This document shows, one piece after another, positions 32,886 to 46,100 of a stretch of DNA of 64,000 nt. This DNA comes from Protonemura montana (Eukaryota; Arthropoda; Insecta; Plecoptera; Nemouridae). The stretch covers positions 15,171,001-15,235,000 of the forward strand of contig OX387610.1 in NCBI GenBank assembly GCA_947568835.1, in the 5' to 3' direction. The first letter of the stretch is position 1. Every line of letters starts with the position of its first letter. The notes beneath the pieces are model-generated. The model searched no databases, was not told the origin of the DNA, and saw nothing but the letters and a program-made list of their open reading frames with translations. A program made the position numbers and the translations under genes.

Positions 32886-35820
32886 ACAAGTGACCCGTGC
32901 CCGGCATCGGGCAGTTCATCACAATGTAATAGTAATGGGTGGGTGAAACAAGGGTTGTCATGGCAATCTAAAACAAGTAACCCGTGCCCGGCATCGGGCA
33001 GTTCATCACAATGTAATAGTAATGGGTGGGTGAAACAAGGGTTGTCATGGCAATCTAAAACAAGTAACCCGTGCCCGGCATCGGACAGTTCATCACAATG
33101 TAATAGTAATGGGTGGGTGAAACAAGGGTTGTCATGGCAATCTAAAACAAGTAACCCGTGCCCGGCATCGGACAGTTCATCACAATGTAATAGTAATGGG
33201 TGGGTGAAACAAGGGTTGTCATAGCAATCTAAAACAAGTAACCCGTGCCCGGCATCGGACAGTTCATCACAATGTAATAGTAATGGGTGGGTGAAACAAG
33301 GGTTGTCATGGCAATCTAAAACAAGTAACCCGTGCCCGGCATCGGACAGTTCATCACAATGTAATAGTAATGGGTGGGTGAAACAAGGGTTGTCATGGCA
33401 AGCTAAAACAAGTCACCCGTGCCCGGCATCGGACAGTTCATCACAATGTAATAGTAATGGGTGGGTGAAACAAGGGTTGTCATGGCAATCTAAAACAAGT
33501 AACCCGTGCCCGGCATCGGGCAGTTCATCACAATGTAATAGTAATAAGTGGGTGAAACAAGGGTTGTCATGGCAATCTAAAACAAGTAACCCGTGCCCGG
33601 CATCGGGCAGTTCATCACAATGTAATAGTAATGGGTGGGTGAAACAAGGGTTGTCATGGCAATCTAAAACAAGTAACCCGTGCCCGGCATCGGGCAGTTC
33701 ATCACAATGTAATAGTAATGGGTGGGTGAAACAAGGGTTGTCATGGCAATCTAAAACAAGTAACCCGTGCCCGGCATCGGGCAGTTCATCACAATGTAAT
33801 AGTAATAAGTGGGTGAAACAAGGGTTGTCATGGCAATCTAAAACAAGTAACCCGTGCCCGGCATCGGGCAGTTCATCACAATGTAATAGTAATGGGTGGG
33901 TGAAACAAGGGTTGTCATGGCAATCTAAAACAAGTAACCCGTGCCCGGCATCGGGCAGTTCATCACAATGTAATAGTAATGGGTGGGTGAAACAATGGTT
34001 GTCACGGCAATCTAAAACAAGTAACCCGTGCCCGGCATCGGGCAGTTCATCACAATGTAATAGTAATAAGTGGGTGAAACAAGGGTTGTCATGGCAATCT
34101 AAAACAAGTAACCCGTGCCCGGCATCGGGCAGTTCATCACAATGTAATAGTAATGGGTGGGTGAAACAAGGGTTGTCATAGCAATCTAAAACAAGTAACC
34201 CGTGCCCGGCATCGGACAGTTCATCACAATGTAATAGTAATGGGTGGGTGAAACAAGGGTTGTCATGGCAATCTAAAACAAGTAACCCGTGCCCGGCATC
34301 GGACAGTTCATCACAATGTAATAGTAATGGGTGGGTGAAACAAGGGTTGTCATGGCAAGCTAAAACAAGTCACCCGTGCCCGGCATCGGACAGTTCATCA
34401 CAATGTAATAGTAATGGGTGGGTGAAACAAGGGTTGTCATGGCAATCTAAAACAAGTAACCCGTGCCCGGCATCGGGCAGTTCATCACAATGTAATAGTA
34501 ATAAGTGGGTGAAACAAGGGTTGTCATGGCAATCTAAAACAAGTAACCCGTGCCCGGCATCGGGCAGTTCATCACAATGTAATAGTAATAAGTGGGTGAA
34601 ACAAGGGTTGTCATGGCAATCTAAAACAAGTAACCCGTGCCCGGCATCGGGCAGTTCATCACAATGTAATAGTAATGGGTGGGTGAAACAAGGGTTGTCA
34701 TGGCAATCTAAAACAAGTAACCCGTGCCCGGCATCGGGCAGTTCATCACAATGTAATAGTAATGGGTGGGTGAAACAATGGTTGTCACGGCAATCTAAAA
34801 CAAGTAACCCGTGCCCGGCATCGGGCAGTTCATCACAATGTAATAGTAATAAGTGGGTGAAACAAGGGTTGTCATGGCAATCTAAAACAAGTAACCCGTG
34901 CCCGGCATCGGGCAGTTCATCACAATGTAATAGTAATGGATGGGTGAAACAATGGTTGTCACGGCAATCTAAAACAAGTAACCCGTGCCCGGCATCGGGC
35001 AGTTCATCACAATGTAATAGTAATAAGTGGGTGAAACAAGGGTTGTCATGTCAATCTAAAACAAGTAACCCGTGCCCGGCATCGGACAGTTCATCACAAT
35101 GTAATAGTAATGGGTGGGTGAAACAAGGGTTGTCATGGCAATCTAAAACAAGTAACCCGTGCCCGGCATCGGGCAGTTCATCACAATGTAATAGTAATGG
35201 GTGGGTGAAACAAGGGTAGTCATGGCAATCTAAAACAAGTAACCCGTGCCTGGCATCGGACAGTTCATCACAATGTAATAGTAATGGGTGGGTGAAACAA
35301 GGGTAGTCATGGCAATCTAAAACAAGTAACCCGTGCCTGGCATCGGGCAGTTCATCACAATGTAATAGTAATGGGTGGGTGAAACAAGGGTAGTCATGGC
35401 AATCTAAAACAAGTAACCCGTGCCTGGCATCGGGCAGTTCATCACAATGTAATAGTAATGTGTGGGTGAAACAAGGGTTGTCATGGCAATCTAAAACAAG
35501 TAACCCGTGCCCGGCATGGGGCAGTTCATCACAAGGTAATAGTAATGGGTGGGTGAAACAAGGGTTGTCATGGCAATCTAAAACAAGTAACCCGTGCCCG
35601 GCATCGGGCAGTTCATCACAATGTAATAGTAATGGGTGGGTGAAACAAGGGTTGTCATGGCAATCTAAAACAAGTAACCCGTGCCCGGCATCGGGCAGTT
35701 CATCACAATGTAATAGTAATGGATGGGAGAAACAAGGGTTGTCATGGCAATCTAAAACAAGTAACCCGTGCCCGGCATCGGACAGTTCATCACAATGTAA
35801 TAGTAATGGGTGGGTGAAAC
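32886..35820. repeat. 87-bp minisatellite, about 34 units
   Basis: Unit contains 'acccgtgcccggcatcgggc' and 'gggtgaaacaagggttgtca'. A block of 11 units (957 bp) beginning near 33291 is repeated from 34248, including the rare 'caagctaaaacaagtcac' variant. Open frames of about 300 codons arise because 87 is divisible by three; some units carry 'tcatag' or 'ggtagtc' variants that stop them. Confidence 0.95.
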
Positions 35821-38225
35821 GGGGTTTAATTGGAAAATAAATGGCGCATAAAAAATAAAAATCGATTAAATTAAATATCAATTGATTTTTGTTTAAATTC
35901 TCAAGTCTTCCCTTCTAATTCGTTCGCATTTTTAGAATATTATCAAAGGTACATTCACCTTGACCAGTCCAGATGCTGAACAAAGGAAGACAATATCTGT
36001 GACCCACGGATGTTTGGTCCCCCACAGACAAATGATAGACAGAATCCAGATCACGGCTTGATGGAGTTGTGATTAAAAGCAGCGACGTGGGACCGTTATG
36101 CTTCAATGGACCACGTCTGAGACGAGATCTTTACATTATGACCACGGCTGCATGGACACGCAGGGGACCGGAGTCATGGTAACCAATCTGTTTACACCGT
36201 TAAGTACATACTTCTCTCATAGGGGCGCCACCGGTCGTATCGGGCATCTCAATTGATGTTCGATATTTTGATTTTGCCCGTTTGATTTTCGCGCTCTTTT
36301 GACGTTTTAAAAATAATTGTAAGTGATTTTAGGAATTATTTTGCCGATTTAATAAAGTATTTTGAAATCTCTGCAATGAAATCAAAAAATGAAATTTAAT
36401 TCATGAGTTGGTAGCACTGCTGGGGGTCAGTTTCTCTCACTGGCTATGTCTAAAGGTATCTAAATGGTGGTTGTTTAAAGGGGTATTTTGGAAGGGGCAA
36501 TGGCCCAAAATAGAGTCAATTTCAGTGCAAAATAAAATATTTAAATTGTAATTCAGGCCAGAAAAGGTATATTTGAGTTTGGTGTAAAATTCCTCGATTG
36601 AGTGTCGAATTATAGGCGAATCAACTTGAGGTTTTTTAATAAAAAGTGTACGGAAAGCAAGTTTGATTTCCTGTGGCAAGTCATGTGTTTACGGCAACGC
36701 TGGAGGGGTTCAGACCAGTAAACCAGAAGAGATTATATGTTAGCTAAAAGAAGTAGGTAACCAGTACAAGCAACTACAAGCAATGCTTTCCGATCCCTCG
36801 CGAGGCTAGTCGGGGCAAGTTAGTGCAAGGCGTTACATAAACTAAGATTTTTAGATCACAGTTCAACAACCGCGTTATGGTATGCATATTTTTTGATACC
36901 AAAATGTTTTAATTTGTTACTGAAATTACTGTAAGTACCGGTCGCTAATTATAAAGCAATGTTTCCAACAAATTACTTAACAGCAGCAAATATTGAAGGT
37001 ATGGTCAGTCATCAACTTATCAGAAATTGACTCGATGCCGAGCAAGAAATCTGTGAATAGGGAAATCTCTATAAGATTATAATTTAATTATTATCATTGT
37101 GTTCAAATACGCGTTCAAAATAAAATCTGATGTATTTTTTCTTTCTATAATCCGATCATAACTTTTCTATTTATATTTGTTTTAAGAATGGCTAAAATAT
37201 GAATTCTCGTGGCGGGATTAAAACGGGCTGTGATTAATTACAGGTAGTTCTGACGTCATTTTGTTGTATCCTTTGCGTTCGCTTCTGTTTCTTGACGTCA
37301 TACTGACGTCAGATTTCACTTTATGTCATAAAAAAAATGGCGACCCTCGTTTTCGTACGAGATTCAAACGCAAACATTTTAAACAGAGATATTTTATTTT
37401 CAAAATTGGATTTAGAAGAAAATAAAAAAATATGTGTTCATTATTTTTTCATGAAAAAAATTATAAAAAATAGTTTTAAATTTAAATAGATTTCCCTATT
37501 ACTGCAGGTACCGGTCGCTAATTATAAAGCAATGTTACCAACAATTTCTCACCAGCAGCAAATATTGAAGGTATGGGCAGTCACGTTGGTCAACCTAACA
37601 GCAAATTGACTCGATGTCGAGAACGAACGCTATAAATTGTCTAACCTATTTCGCTTATCGTGCAAAAATATCTTCGCTTTTCTCTCAAATTCCTGCAACG
37701 CGAATATAAAAACTGCATAACGTAGAACGCATACAAAACTGCAAATAAATGCACTTTCATGATTAAATCCAGCAATCATTACAATCGCTAGCCTTTAGAT
37801 AATAAATGATCGCATTTAAATACAACGTCTAATTAAACGTATACATTTTCAATACAAATCTCGATAGATTTCTGGCTTTCCCCAGTTTATAGGTTGGTAT
37901 ACCTTGGTTTGGTAATTTAACATTGCTAGGCCACCTGTTAGCTTATATAGCAAGTACCTGACGGTCGAGCGAAGTCTCGGACAAGAACACTTTTATTCGA
38001 ATAATTATGAAAGTAAAATGCTAGCGTGATAAACAAAGCTAGGTGAACGATCTGGATTCTGATTCCCCCTTTCACTCTCTGTACGTATTATAGGTACACC
38101 GCAGCGCGGCTCTGTGTCAAAGTAACTTCAAATTACATGCGAGTTGGTTTTATAACCTAGAAACATAACGACTTTAAACCCTATGCACTTACGGTGATAT
38201 AATTGAACGCCAATAAAACAGGTGA
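35821..38225. other. non-coding region with one diverged direct duplication
   Basis: 'accggtcgctaattataaag' and the following 120 bases occur at about 36936-37050 and again at 37508-37630, clearly diverged. No gene, RNA or transposon motif was recognised in the remainder. Confidence 0.5.
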
Positions 38226-39080
38226 CCTTATTATTATTAACTACACTATAACTGTCTCAAAAATTGATGCCCAAACGGGGACTCGAACCCCGAACTCCAC
38301 CTGTCGCGGGTGTTGCTCTCAGGGCATCGAACCGAAATTAATGTTGGTTCGGGTTCGGGTTCAGGTTTTTTTCCCCTTCGGTCTGCTTGGGATCGGATTC
38401 CAAAGGGGTATGGGTTTAAGTTCGTTCAAGCGATAGTTTTCGCAAATTTTGCTTATTATATTTTTCCAACAATAAAGTGATAGACATTTAAATGTTTGCA
38501 ATAATATACTGAATGAAATTGGTACTTTTGGATCGATGTTTTATTTTGATTAGGTAGTCTCGGATCTTATAAATTGCAAGTAAATCCTCTTAGAATTTAA
38601 ATGTTACCCTTTATGAAAAGTCGATTCGTGTCAAGACAAAATTTGTTAAGCTGGGTTATATTTTGTCAGACACATTTTGATAAAGTTCGGCTTTACAAAA
38701 ATATCTTGCATCTCTCCTGGAAGGATATCTGCACAATTGTAAATAAAACGCAAGATGTGGAAGAACTCGATAAAACCCGAGAAATAATACAGGTTCCGGT
38801 TCGGGTTCGGGTTTCCAAATTTTCCGGATTCTGGTTCAGGTTCGGGTTCCACACATAATTGCGGTTTTTTTGGGTTACGGGTTCGATGCCCTGGTTGCTC
38901 TAACCAATTGAGCTACTTGGACACTGGCTTTATTAGACAATTTTAGTGTATTTGATGAGATATATTTGACGCGATAGGTGGATATCGGGGTTCGAGTCCC
39001 CGTTTGGGCATCAATTTTTGAGACGGTTACAGTGTTCATATAATTAAACACCCCGCGAATTGCAAGCGTTTGCAGTTTAA
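38226..39080 (-). mobile_element. palindromic tRNA-array element, copy 5, split by another element
   Basis: Tail arm at 38232-38270, box B-bearing tRNA end 'ggactcgaaccccgaact' and one tRNA-like unit, then the nested element 38320-38893, then the remainder and the head arm to 39080 ('gcaagcgtttgcagttt'). Here the second arm also carries a plus-oriented tRNA 3' half ('cggggttcgagtccccg'), so the palindrome extends through the T arm. No clear target duplication. Confidence 0.85.
38320..38893. mobile_element. hAT-like non-autonomous transposon with 8-bp target duplication
   Basis: Ends are 'cagggcatcgaacc' and 'ggttcgatgccctg', a perfect 14-base inverted repeat, flanked by 'gttgctct' at 38312-38319 and 38894-38901. 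Eight-base duplications and CAG-starting ends are typical of hAT elements. The interior has no transposase; subterminal regions are full of 'ggttcggg' motifs in both orientations. Confidence 0.9.
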
Positions 39081-39099
39081 ATCACATTTCATCTAAATC

Positions 39100-41235
39100 A
39101 TAAGGGATTTTTTTGTGTATTCTTTATGGACCCGAGCAAGATATAGGCTACTCTCATTGCTGCATTAGAATGACTATGACTTGCATCTTATCACTGAACC
39201 CTCATATCTTAAAACCAATAACGTGGTTTTCATTCCTGTGGCCGATAACACCTCATAGCGGATGTTGGTTGCTTTGATCGATATTTATTTATTATTTACC
39301 AGCGATTTCTTGTCGACCACTCGCCATCCATTTTGTTGACATTGCATTGCATTGCATTTCATGTAATATTATGTCCTCCACGATGCCATTGTAATTTATT
39401 AACCGTTACACGATTTGAAATAATAGAAGTGTCGCGTACCCACCAGTACTCGAGTGGTATATGGATATGTCAGAAACCGGATCAACGTGAAGGTAGCGCT
39501 AGTCAACGTTCACCGGCAGCGCACGAAGTTGTAAAACACCCCAAGGATAAAGTACTCAGCAGATAAAAGTGCACGAAGGGAGCGGAAATTGTCTGCGGTA
39601 CTTTCATTATTATTGCTATTGCAACTCAAACAACAACTTCACGAGTCTGGCTTTGCGATAACGCCCGATTTCTTGATCTGACGAAGCCGTTATATACGCG
39701 ATTCGTTTGAAAAAATGACAACGTGTTTGGAAATATCAAAAGTAGTTGTACAAAAGAATATATTTCCTCAACCTGCCTCGTATATAAGTTTAAAATAATT
39801 GTATTTTTAAGATAAAACTATCATCTTCTAAATCTTCTTAATCTCTGCAACTTTAGTCTATATGTTTTATAAGCACCTCCAATTTGAAACCTATTCAATG
39901 CCCATGTTCAATTACACACCCGTTTTGACCATAGCATATATTGCAACTAAATTGACACACAGATTCAACAGTTATTAACTAACAGGTGACATACTTTGTG
40001 CATTTTCAGATCACAAAATTTAGCAAAGCACGTAAATAATTAGCAAGGTCGTAAATAAAGATCAATTTTGAATGCCAACCTATATTTTCATCGAGAGTGA
40101 ATTGCTTAATTTAATAAAAACACGACCAGATGACTCGTTTAGCTGCTACAATTTGCCAATTTAATATCAGAGATCGAAGGACTGAAGCATTGAAAAGTGA
40201 ACCGGTTTGTGGTATGAAGTGGATGTGGGTGTACCGCAATATCACGTGCTTGACCACGTGGTGACACGTGCTTGCATAGAAACGTCAACTTTCCTTTGCA
40301 CGAGAAGGGATGCAAAGAATATCTAATTGTATCGACTTATTGTAATAAGAACAAAGACAAAATTACTGAATTTATTATCAAAAAAGACCAATCCTTTCTC
40401 TTCTAATAATTCTAATCTTCTGATCTTTAATCTTAAAGAAACTATTAATTAATTTTTGTTTAAAATTAGTAATATAGTATAGTAATCTGTATAGTAGTAT
40501 GGTATAGCTCACACAAGAATATCTTATGTGTGATTTTTCACCTCTTCGTTTTTGTTTGTATTCTATATGCTTAAAATATTTGTAAAATTGTGAAAAATTA
40601 AAAGAATTAAATAAATAAATAAAATATCACTCAACAGTCAAATAAGAATACCTACCCTTGAAAAGCGCAAGTAATTTGGTAATTGAGTATATAACTCGGT
40701 GCGTGCTAGCGTGACAAAATAGGCAACCCTTGGTATTGCAATGAAAACACAGAGACAGGGTCCACCTGCTTAGAGATGTCAGATAAGATGCAAACATGTC
40801 AAGGCAGAGGTAAAGTTACAAGCAACTAAATTCTAGCTGCCATGCAAAGAAGATTGCCAAGTGAAGGCACAACACGCATCGTGTGCCTCTAACTTTGGCA
40901 ACAATTAAGAGCTGTTAGTGCTGTTTACCTTGTCTTCGAATCAACTATCATGATGTGAATAATTGTTCCTGGCACAGTTTGGTCCGATACTTCACTGCGT
41001 CAGGTTGTGTGCGTGGGTCAGTTCAAGATATTGTCGATCATGCAGTGGACAGGTAAAGCAATTCTTGGGCGTTGTTTGACCGATTTGTCGTCTGTGCCCC
41101 GGCGAATGTCAGGACGGCATGTGTGGAAAGAAGTAGCACAAAAACTAGTGCAGAAATCAAGTATATTTTATTTGGGAATGTTAGGGGATAGTTTGGTTAA
41201 AGTAGGTCACTTTGTGGTGGAGTTGATGAGTTTCT
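39100..41235. other. AT-rich region, nothing recognised
   Basis: Only short unsupported frames (for example 39333-39566 and 41007-41237). No repeats or RNAs identified. Confidence 0.45.
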
Positions 41236-41266
41236 GATCGCAACGCCCTCGTGAGGCGTTGCGATC
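41236..41266. other. perfect 12-bp hairpin
   Basis: 'gatcgcaacgcc' and its exact reverse complement are separated by seven bases (ctcgtga). Stable stem-loop of unknown role, just before element copy 6. Confidence 0.6.
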
Positions 41267-41287
41267 TTGCAAACAAGATCAATATCT

Positions 41288-41432
41288 AGACGAAATCTGT
41301 ATTTAAATTGCAAACGCTTGCAATGCGCGTGGTATTTTATTATTATATCAACACTATAACCGTCTCAAAAATTGATTGTTTGGGCATCAATTTTTGAGAC
41401 GGTTATAGCGTTCATATTAATAAAAATGTATT
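41288..41432 (+). mobile_element. palindromic tRNA-array element, copy 6, arms only
   Basis: Head and both arms meet without any tRNA array ('aaaaattgattgtttggg'). Flanked by 'aatatct' (41281-41287 and 41433-41439). Confidence 0.85.
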
Positions 41433-41569
41433 AATATCTTTAGCTGTTCTGCGATAACCATGTCTTACTGTTCTGGCTAAAATTGACGCTACAAACGAGC
41501 TTTTTTATGATTAAAAACACTAATAACCTCTCATAAATTCGTGGCTAAACGGAGCTTGTTCTGTAAGTG

Positions 41570-43019
41570 TGATGGGTTAGAGTTAGTACTTGTACTTAGG
41601 ATACCCATATTGGCAATTTCAAGCTCTTCAAACAGGATTTTCAAAGATAATCGAAAAAACTTTCTGTCTAAAAATACAATCATTTTTAGACAAATATGCC
41701 CTAAATAACAGTCACCAGCATGGGTTTACAAAGAAAAGATCGACAACAACGGCAATAGCAAACTTCATTAGCCAATCTATAGACGCTATTGACGATAATA
41801 AAGATATCCTAGGAATATTCTATGACTTCAGCAGAGCGTTCGACTCGGTCGATCACGAGTTACTGCTGCAAAAACTGAAAAATATCGGTATAGCGGGTGT
41901 CGCCAATGACTGGATTAGATCCTATTTAAAAGATCGTAAACAAGCGGTCTATATCCAAACAGAAACTGAGGTAATTATGTCAAATGAAATGATAGTTAAT
42001 GTTGGACTGCCACAAGGGTCGATAATCTCTCCACTGCTGTTTTCACTTTTTACATATGACCTTCCAAATGAAGTGAACACAGGTGAACTCACTCTCTACG
42101 CGGACGACACTACGCACCTAATTATTAGCAACGAAAATGAAAGTTTGGGACTCCAATCCAACCAAGCAGCCCACCAAATGCATACATGGTGCGCAAACAA
42201 CCACCTTTCTATAAACATATCTAAAACCGTTTTTATGCGCATCACGTCAAACTTCACAAAAATCGATAGCAGCCCCCTAATCAGGCTAGACACTAAGACA
42301 ATCGCTGGGACAAGCGAAATAAAATTTTTGGGCATCACAGTGGACAATAAATTAAATTGGGTTGCACATATAAAAAATACTTGCAGCAAAGTAGCAGCCG
42401 GATGCTACCTCATGAAAAGAATCATTAACCTGACAGACGAACAAACAGCAAAACTAGTTTACTTTGCATATATTCAATCCAGGCTACAATACGGAATTAT
42501 ATTTTGGGGTAGATCTAAGAATTCCGCACAACTTTTTAGTCTACAAAAAAAAGCACTTAGATGCATGGCAAAGGCAAGTTATAATCCGACAGCTGTCACT
42601 TTTATGAAAGATTCCTGTAAGACCCTGTTCAATCGATTTCAGATTTTATCATTACCCTGTCTGTACATTTTCAATTGCATATTATTCGTGGTGGACAACA
42701 ATCACATTGACAAAACAAAACAGCATTTACACGACACTAGAAATAGCTTAATTGACACTAAAAGATACTCAAAATCTATTTCAAAGAAAAACCCTATTTA
42801 CTCGGGGATAAAATTGTACCATGCACTGCCAAAAGATATAAAGGACTGCAAGAATGGTAGTTTCAAAACTAAGCTACAGAACTACTTATTAGATAAATGT
42901 TTTTATAATGTTAAAGAACTCTGTGATAGCTTATAATGACTGTGTATGTACTTTATAAATTTTAAGAAATTGACTGTCACATATATCATGTATACCCTGA
43001 TCACATTGACAATAAACAA

Positions 43020-43058
<39 letters not shown>

Positions 43059-43060
43059 AA
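41570..43060 (+). mobile_element. LINE (Jockey/CR1-like) with long reverse-transcriptase frame, 5' truncated
   Basis: A 448-codon frame (41590-42936) carries RT motifs in order: 'HQHGFTKKRSTTTAI' (motif 2), 'GIFYDFSRAFDSVDHELL' (motif A with catalytic D), 'GLPQGSIISPLLFSLF' (motif 4), 'LTLYADDTTHLI' (catalytic YADD), 'IKFLGITVDNKLNW', then the C-terminal region 'YFAYIQSRLQYGIIFWGRS', 'LFSLQKKALRCMAKASYNP'. Just before the frame, 'ggatacccatattggcaat' reads as the RPISIL-like motif 1 in another frame, so one frameshift is present. The 3' end is 'aataaacaaattatt' followed by (ATT)n at 43021-43055. ORF1 and endonuclease are absent. It inserted about 100 bases upstream of the yellow-family exon. 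Confidence 0.9.
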
Positions 43061-43106
43061 CATTCTACCAAAACTAGCGTGAATAAAACTATGTAAACAT
43101 TGTCAT

Positions 43107-46100
43107 ATGATGTACGTGGTCGTACAAAACCCTAACCCAGTAATAAATGTGTTCTTCTGTTTGCTCGCAGCCCCCGCGTCCTTCTTCCTGCCATGGCTAC
43201 TGACAGCCGCAGCATTGGTAACCCCACGAGACCCTGCAATGACCCGACTCAACACCGTACACCAGTGGAAAGAGATCGACTTCGATTGGCCATCACCAGC
43301 AGCTAAAGAGACAGCAGTAGCAGCCGGCAAATATGTACCAGCGAATAACTTGCCACTGGGTCTGGAGATATGGGAAGACCGCATCTTTGTCACGTTGCCG
43401 AGGTGGAAGGACGGGATACCGGCCACGCTAGCGACTGTCTCCACGTCGCCGTCAAAGGTTTGGGAGCAATTTCTTTGTTTTGTTAGATTTACAAAGTCAA
43501 GTCGAATAAGAACCAAACGAATAGAACGAGTTCTAACGAATAGAACGAGTTCTAACGAATAGATTAATTGTTTAGCATCGTTGATAAGTACATGTACAAA
43601 GTTACATCACGGGGCGTTGTCAATAACAATAATAATCATAATAAAACTAGTTACTATAACATTAATTTACATGTGAATAAATATCATAACTACCAGCACT
43701 AGTTCAGAAACCAGTTTTTAATACTTAAAAAAATAATAAACATAGTAATAATAGTTGCAAAGATGTATTAGATCTTAACACAGCCTTGCCATTGTACAAT
43801 ATGGCAGAGAGACAATATGGTAGAAACGGAGGGCTAGAGATATTTATCTCAATTTTCTTCCTGGAATACAAGGTTTTTAAAATAGTTTGCCAGGCGATTG
43901 TAATGGTAATTTATGAGAAGAATGTCCTTCAATATTTGACCATTTAAATTATCTTTCACTGCAATGTCGCACCATTACAGAAATCCACTGCGTTCTTTTT
44001 AAATAACGGACATTGATTTAAATTCGAGCAACTTGCAGGTGCGTTGGAAAGGCTTAGACTAGAACCACGCATTCTTGCTATTTTTCTCGAAGTAAGATAG
44101 ACATAGATCTTGTACACGGATATACTTTCAATGCATTATCCATTGTTTAAAAAAAGAGGTACATGCCTATAAATATCACTGGGTAAGTCAGTGAATGTTT
44201 ATGTCTATCGAGGTAACGGCATTACAATAATCATTAGACTCGTGTTACTTTAATCTAACTTAACATCGCAGAATATAAAAGTTAAAGTCGATCTAGTTGT
44301 CAATGAGCTCGCACTCCACAACCCCGATAGCAGACAGAAGAACTATCTCGAGACTCCACTCCACGAGCCGTGGTCTAGTCACGACTTGCAAAACAGCTGC
44401 ACGACTTGTCGCGTGCGCTGGTTGGAAATCTGCATCGGGTCTCGGTGTCGAAACCCGGTGCGTTCAATTCTCTTGTTTTAATTAGAGCAGTGGCGTGCGG
44501 AGGTTAGGAGGTCGCCCCCGCACAACGCTAAACGCTGCTTGTTAACATTTGGTTAAAATACCAGAAGAGAGAATTTTGTAAAACATATCTATTCTAATTA
44601 TTTGGGAATTGCTTGAGCTCCGGTCCACTTTATATTGCATTCTAACAAAGTATGTATTGTGTCTGGGTAGGTACATATTCTCTTCAATTCTTCAATTCAC
44701 TTCCTTCATCCATTTCCCAAAACTTTTCACTTAATTTTCGACCATACCACTATAATTACATGCCACTCTTCAACACCTCTTTCCACAATCCCATAGTTCC
44801 AAGGCAATCAATCACTTGTCATAATTCAAATATACTTGCAGTATTTCTGTAGATCGTGCATTTATACATGACAACCATTTTGAAACGCCTTCAGCAGGTA
44901 AAATAATAATAATAAGATTCAAAACATCTCACAGTTTATGATAGTTTTTAGACTCATGTCTACTTGATTCTAAACCTTGAAGAAGTTACTAGTACATGTG
45001 ACGAACGTCGGGAAATTTTAGTTGTCTTTTACTGAGCATTCAAAACCCATTTCAAATAGTTTATCTCACAGTTTGACTAAATTATCCCTAAACAAACTCA
45101 AGTAGGCAGCCTAATTGCTACAACTTCACCTGCATGGACCACATCTTTTAGCATTCTAATGAAAGAGATCCACTTCTTAATGTTGCGCTTCGAAACTTAA
45201 TAAATGCACAGACTTCAAAATACTTGTACAGTAAAATCCACAATACAATAATTCCCAGTACAAGCTGTCTGCGCTGTGACAGTATATTTCAGAACGTCCA
45301 GTTCATACTGGTTGGTTCCAGTGTAAAGCGGGCTAAATCAGGACGCCGACTTCAAGACTAGGGTTGCACGCTACGCCACTGTCCATTCTTCGAACCCGTC
45401 CTCGGGACACCAACAGATTCACTCAATACAGGAGACAATAGAAGAAGTCTGGGAACTGCACACCTTCATGTACCGATGCAATAATCATTAATTACCTGCA
45501 ATCCCAACACGACAATCATTCACTTTCGCCATCTACTTTCATTGCATAGCACCTCGATCGTCCACAGGCGCTCATTTCTGGCGCAAAGTCAATTATTGAG
45601 ACGGTTATAGTGTTCATAATTATAAAATTCACTATGAAGGTTTTTAGACTCATTCCTACTTGATGTAACCCCAATGCCCGTGAAGCCACTGTCGTATGAA
45701 ATTTAATTTCGATATTTCTCGTAGGCTAACTCGCTTTTGAATATCATTATTATTATTATTTGTGGTGTTTAACGACGCACTGTTTTGACATCTGGCCATG
45801 CGGCACTGGTCTAATGGCGTCGGTGAATGAGTGGATGATGATGAGGGTGATGATGAACCTAACCTTGACTAGAAGGGAGGAGGGAAAAACCCGGTGCGGC
45901 ACGTAGCCTACTCCTGTCGAAGACCAAGGGGACCACCGGCTTAACGTCCCTTCCGAAGGACGGTACAACGCGAACAACAGGATTCCTCCACAAATCCATG
46001 CTGTCGAGAGGTTGATAAGCAAGGCAAGTGAAGTTGCTTTACTAACTTTCATCCCTCCAACCTCTCTCCCGAACAGAACTGGACATGTGTATGATGGTCA

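Noticed and set aside
32943-35881. Repeat proteins on both strands (SNPCPASGSSSQC; CHDNPCFTHPLLLHCDELP)
   Set aside because: 87-bp minisatellite; both strands are open, several units have stops, and no gene signals were found.
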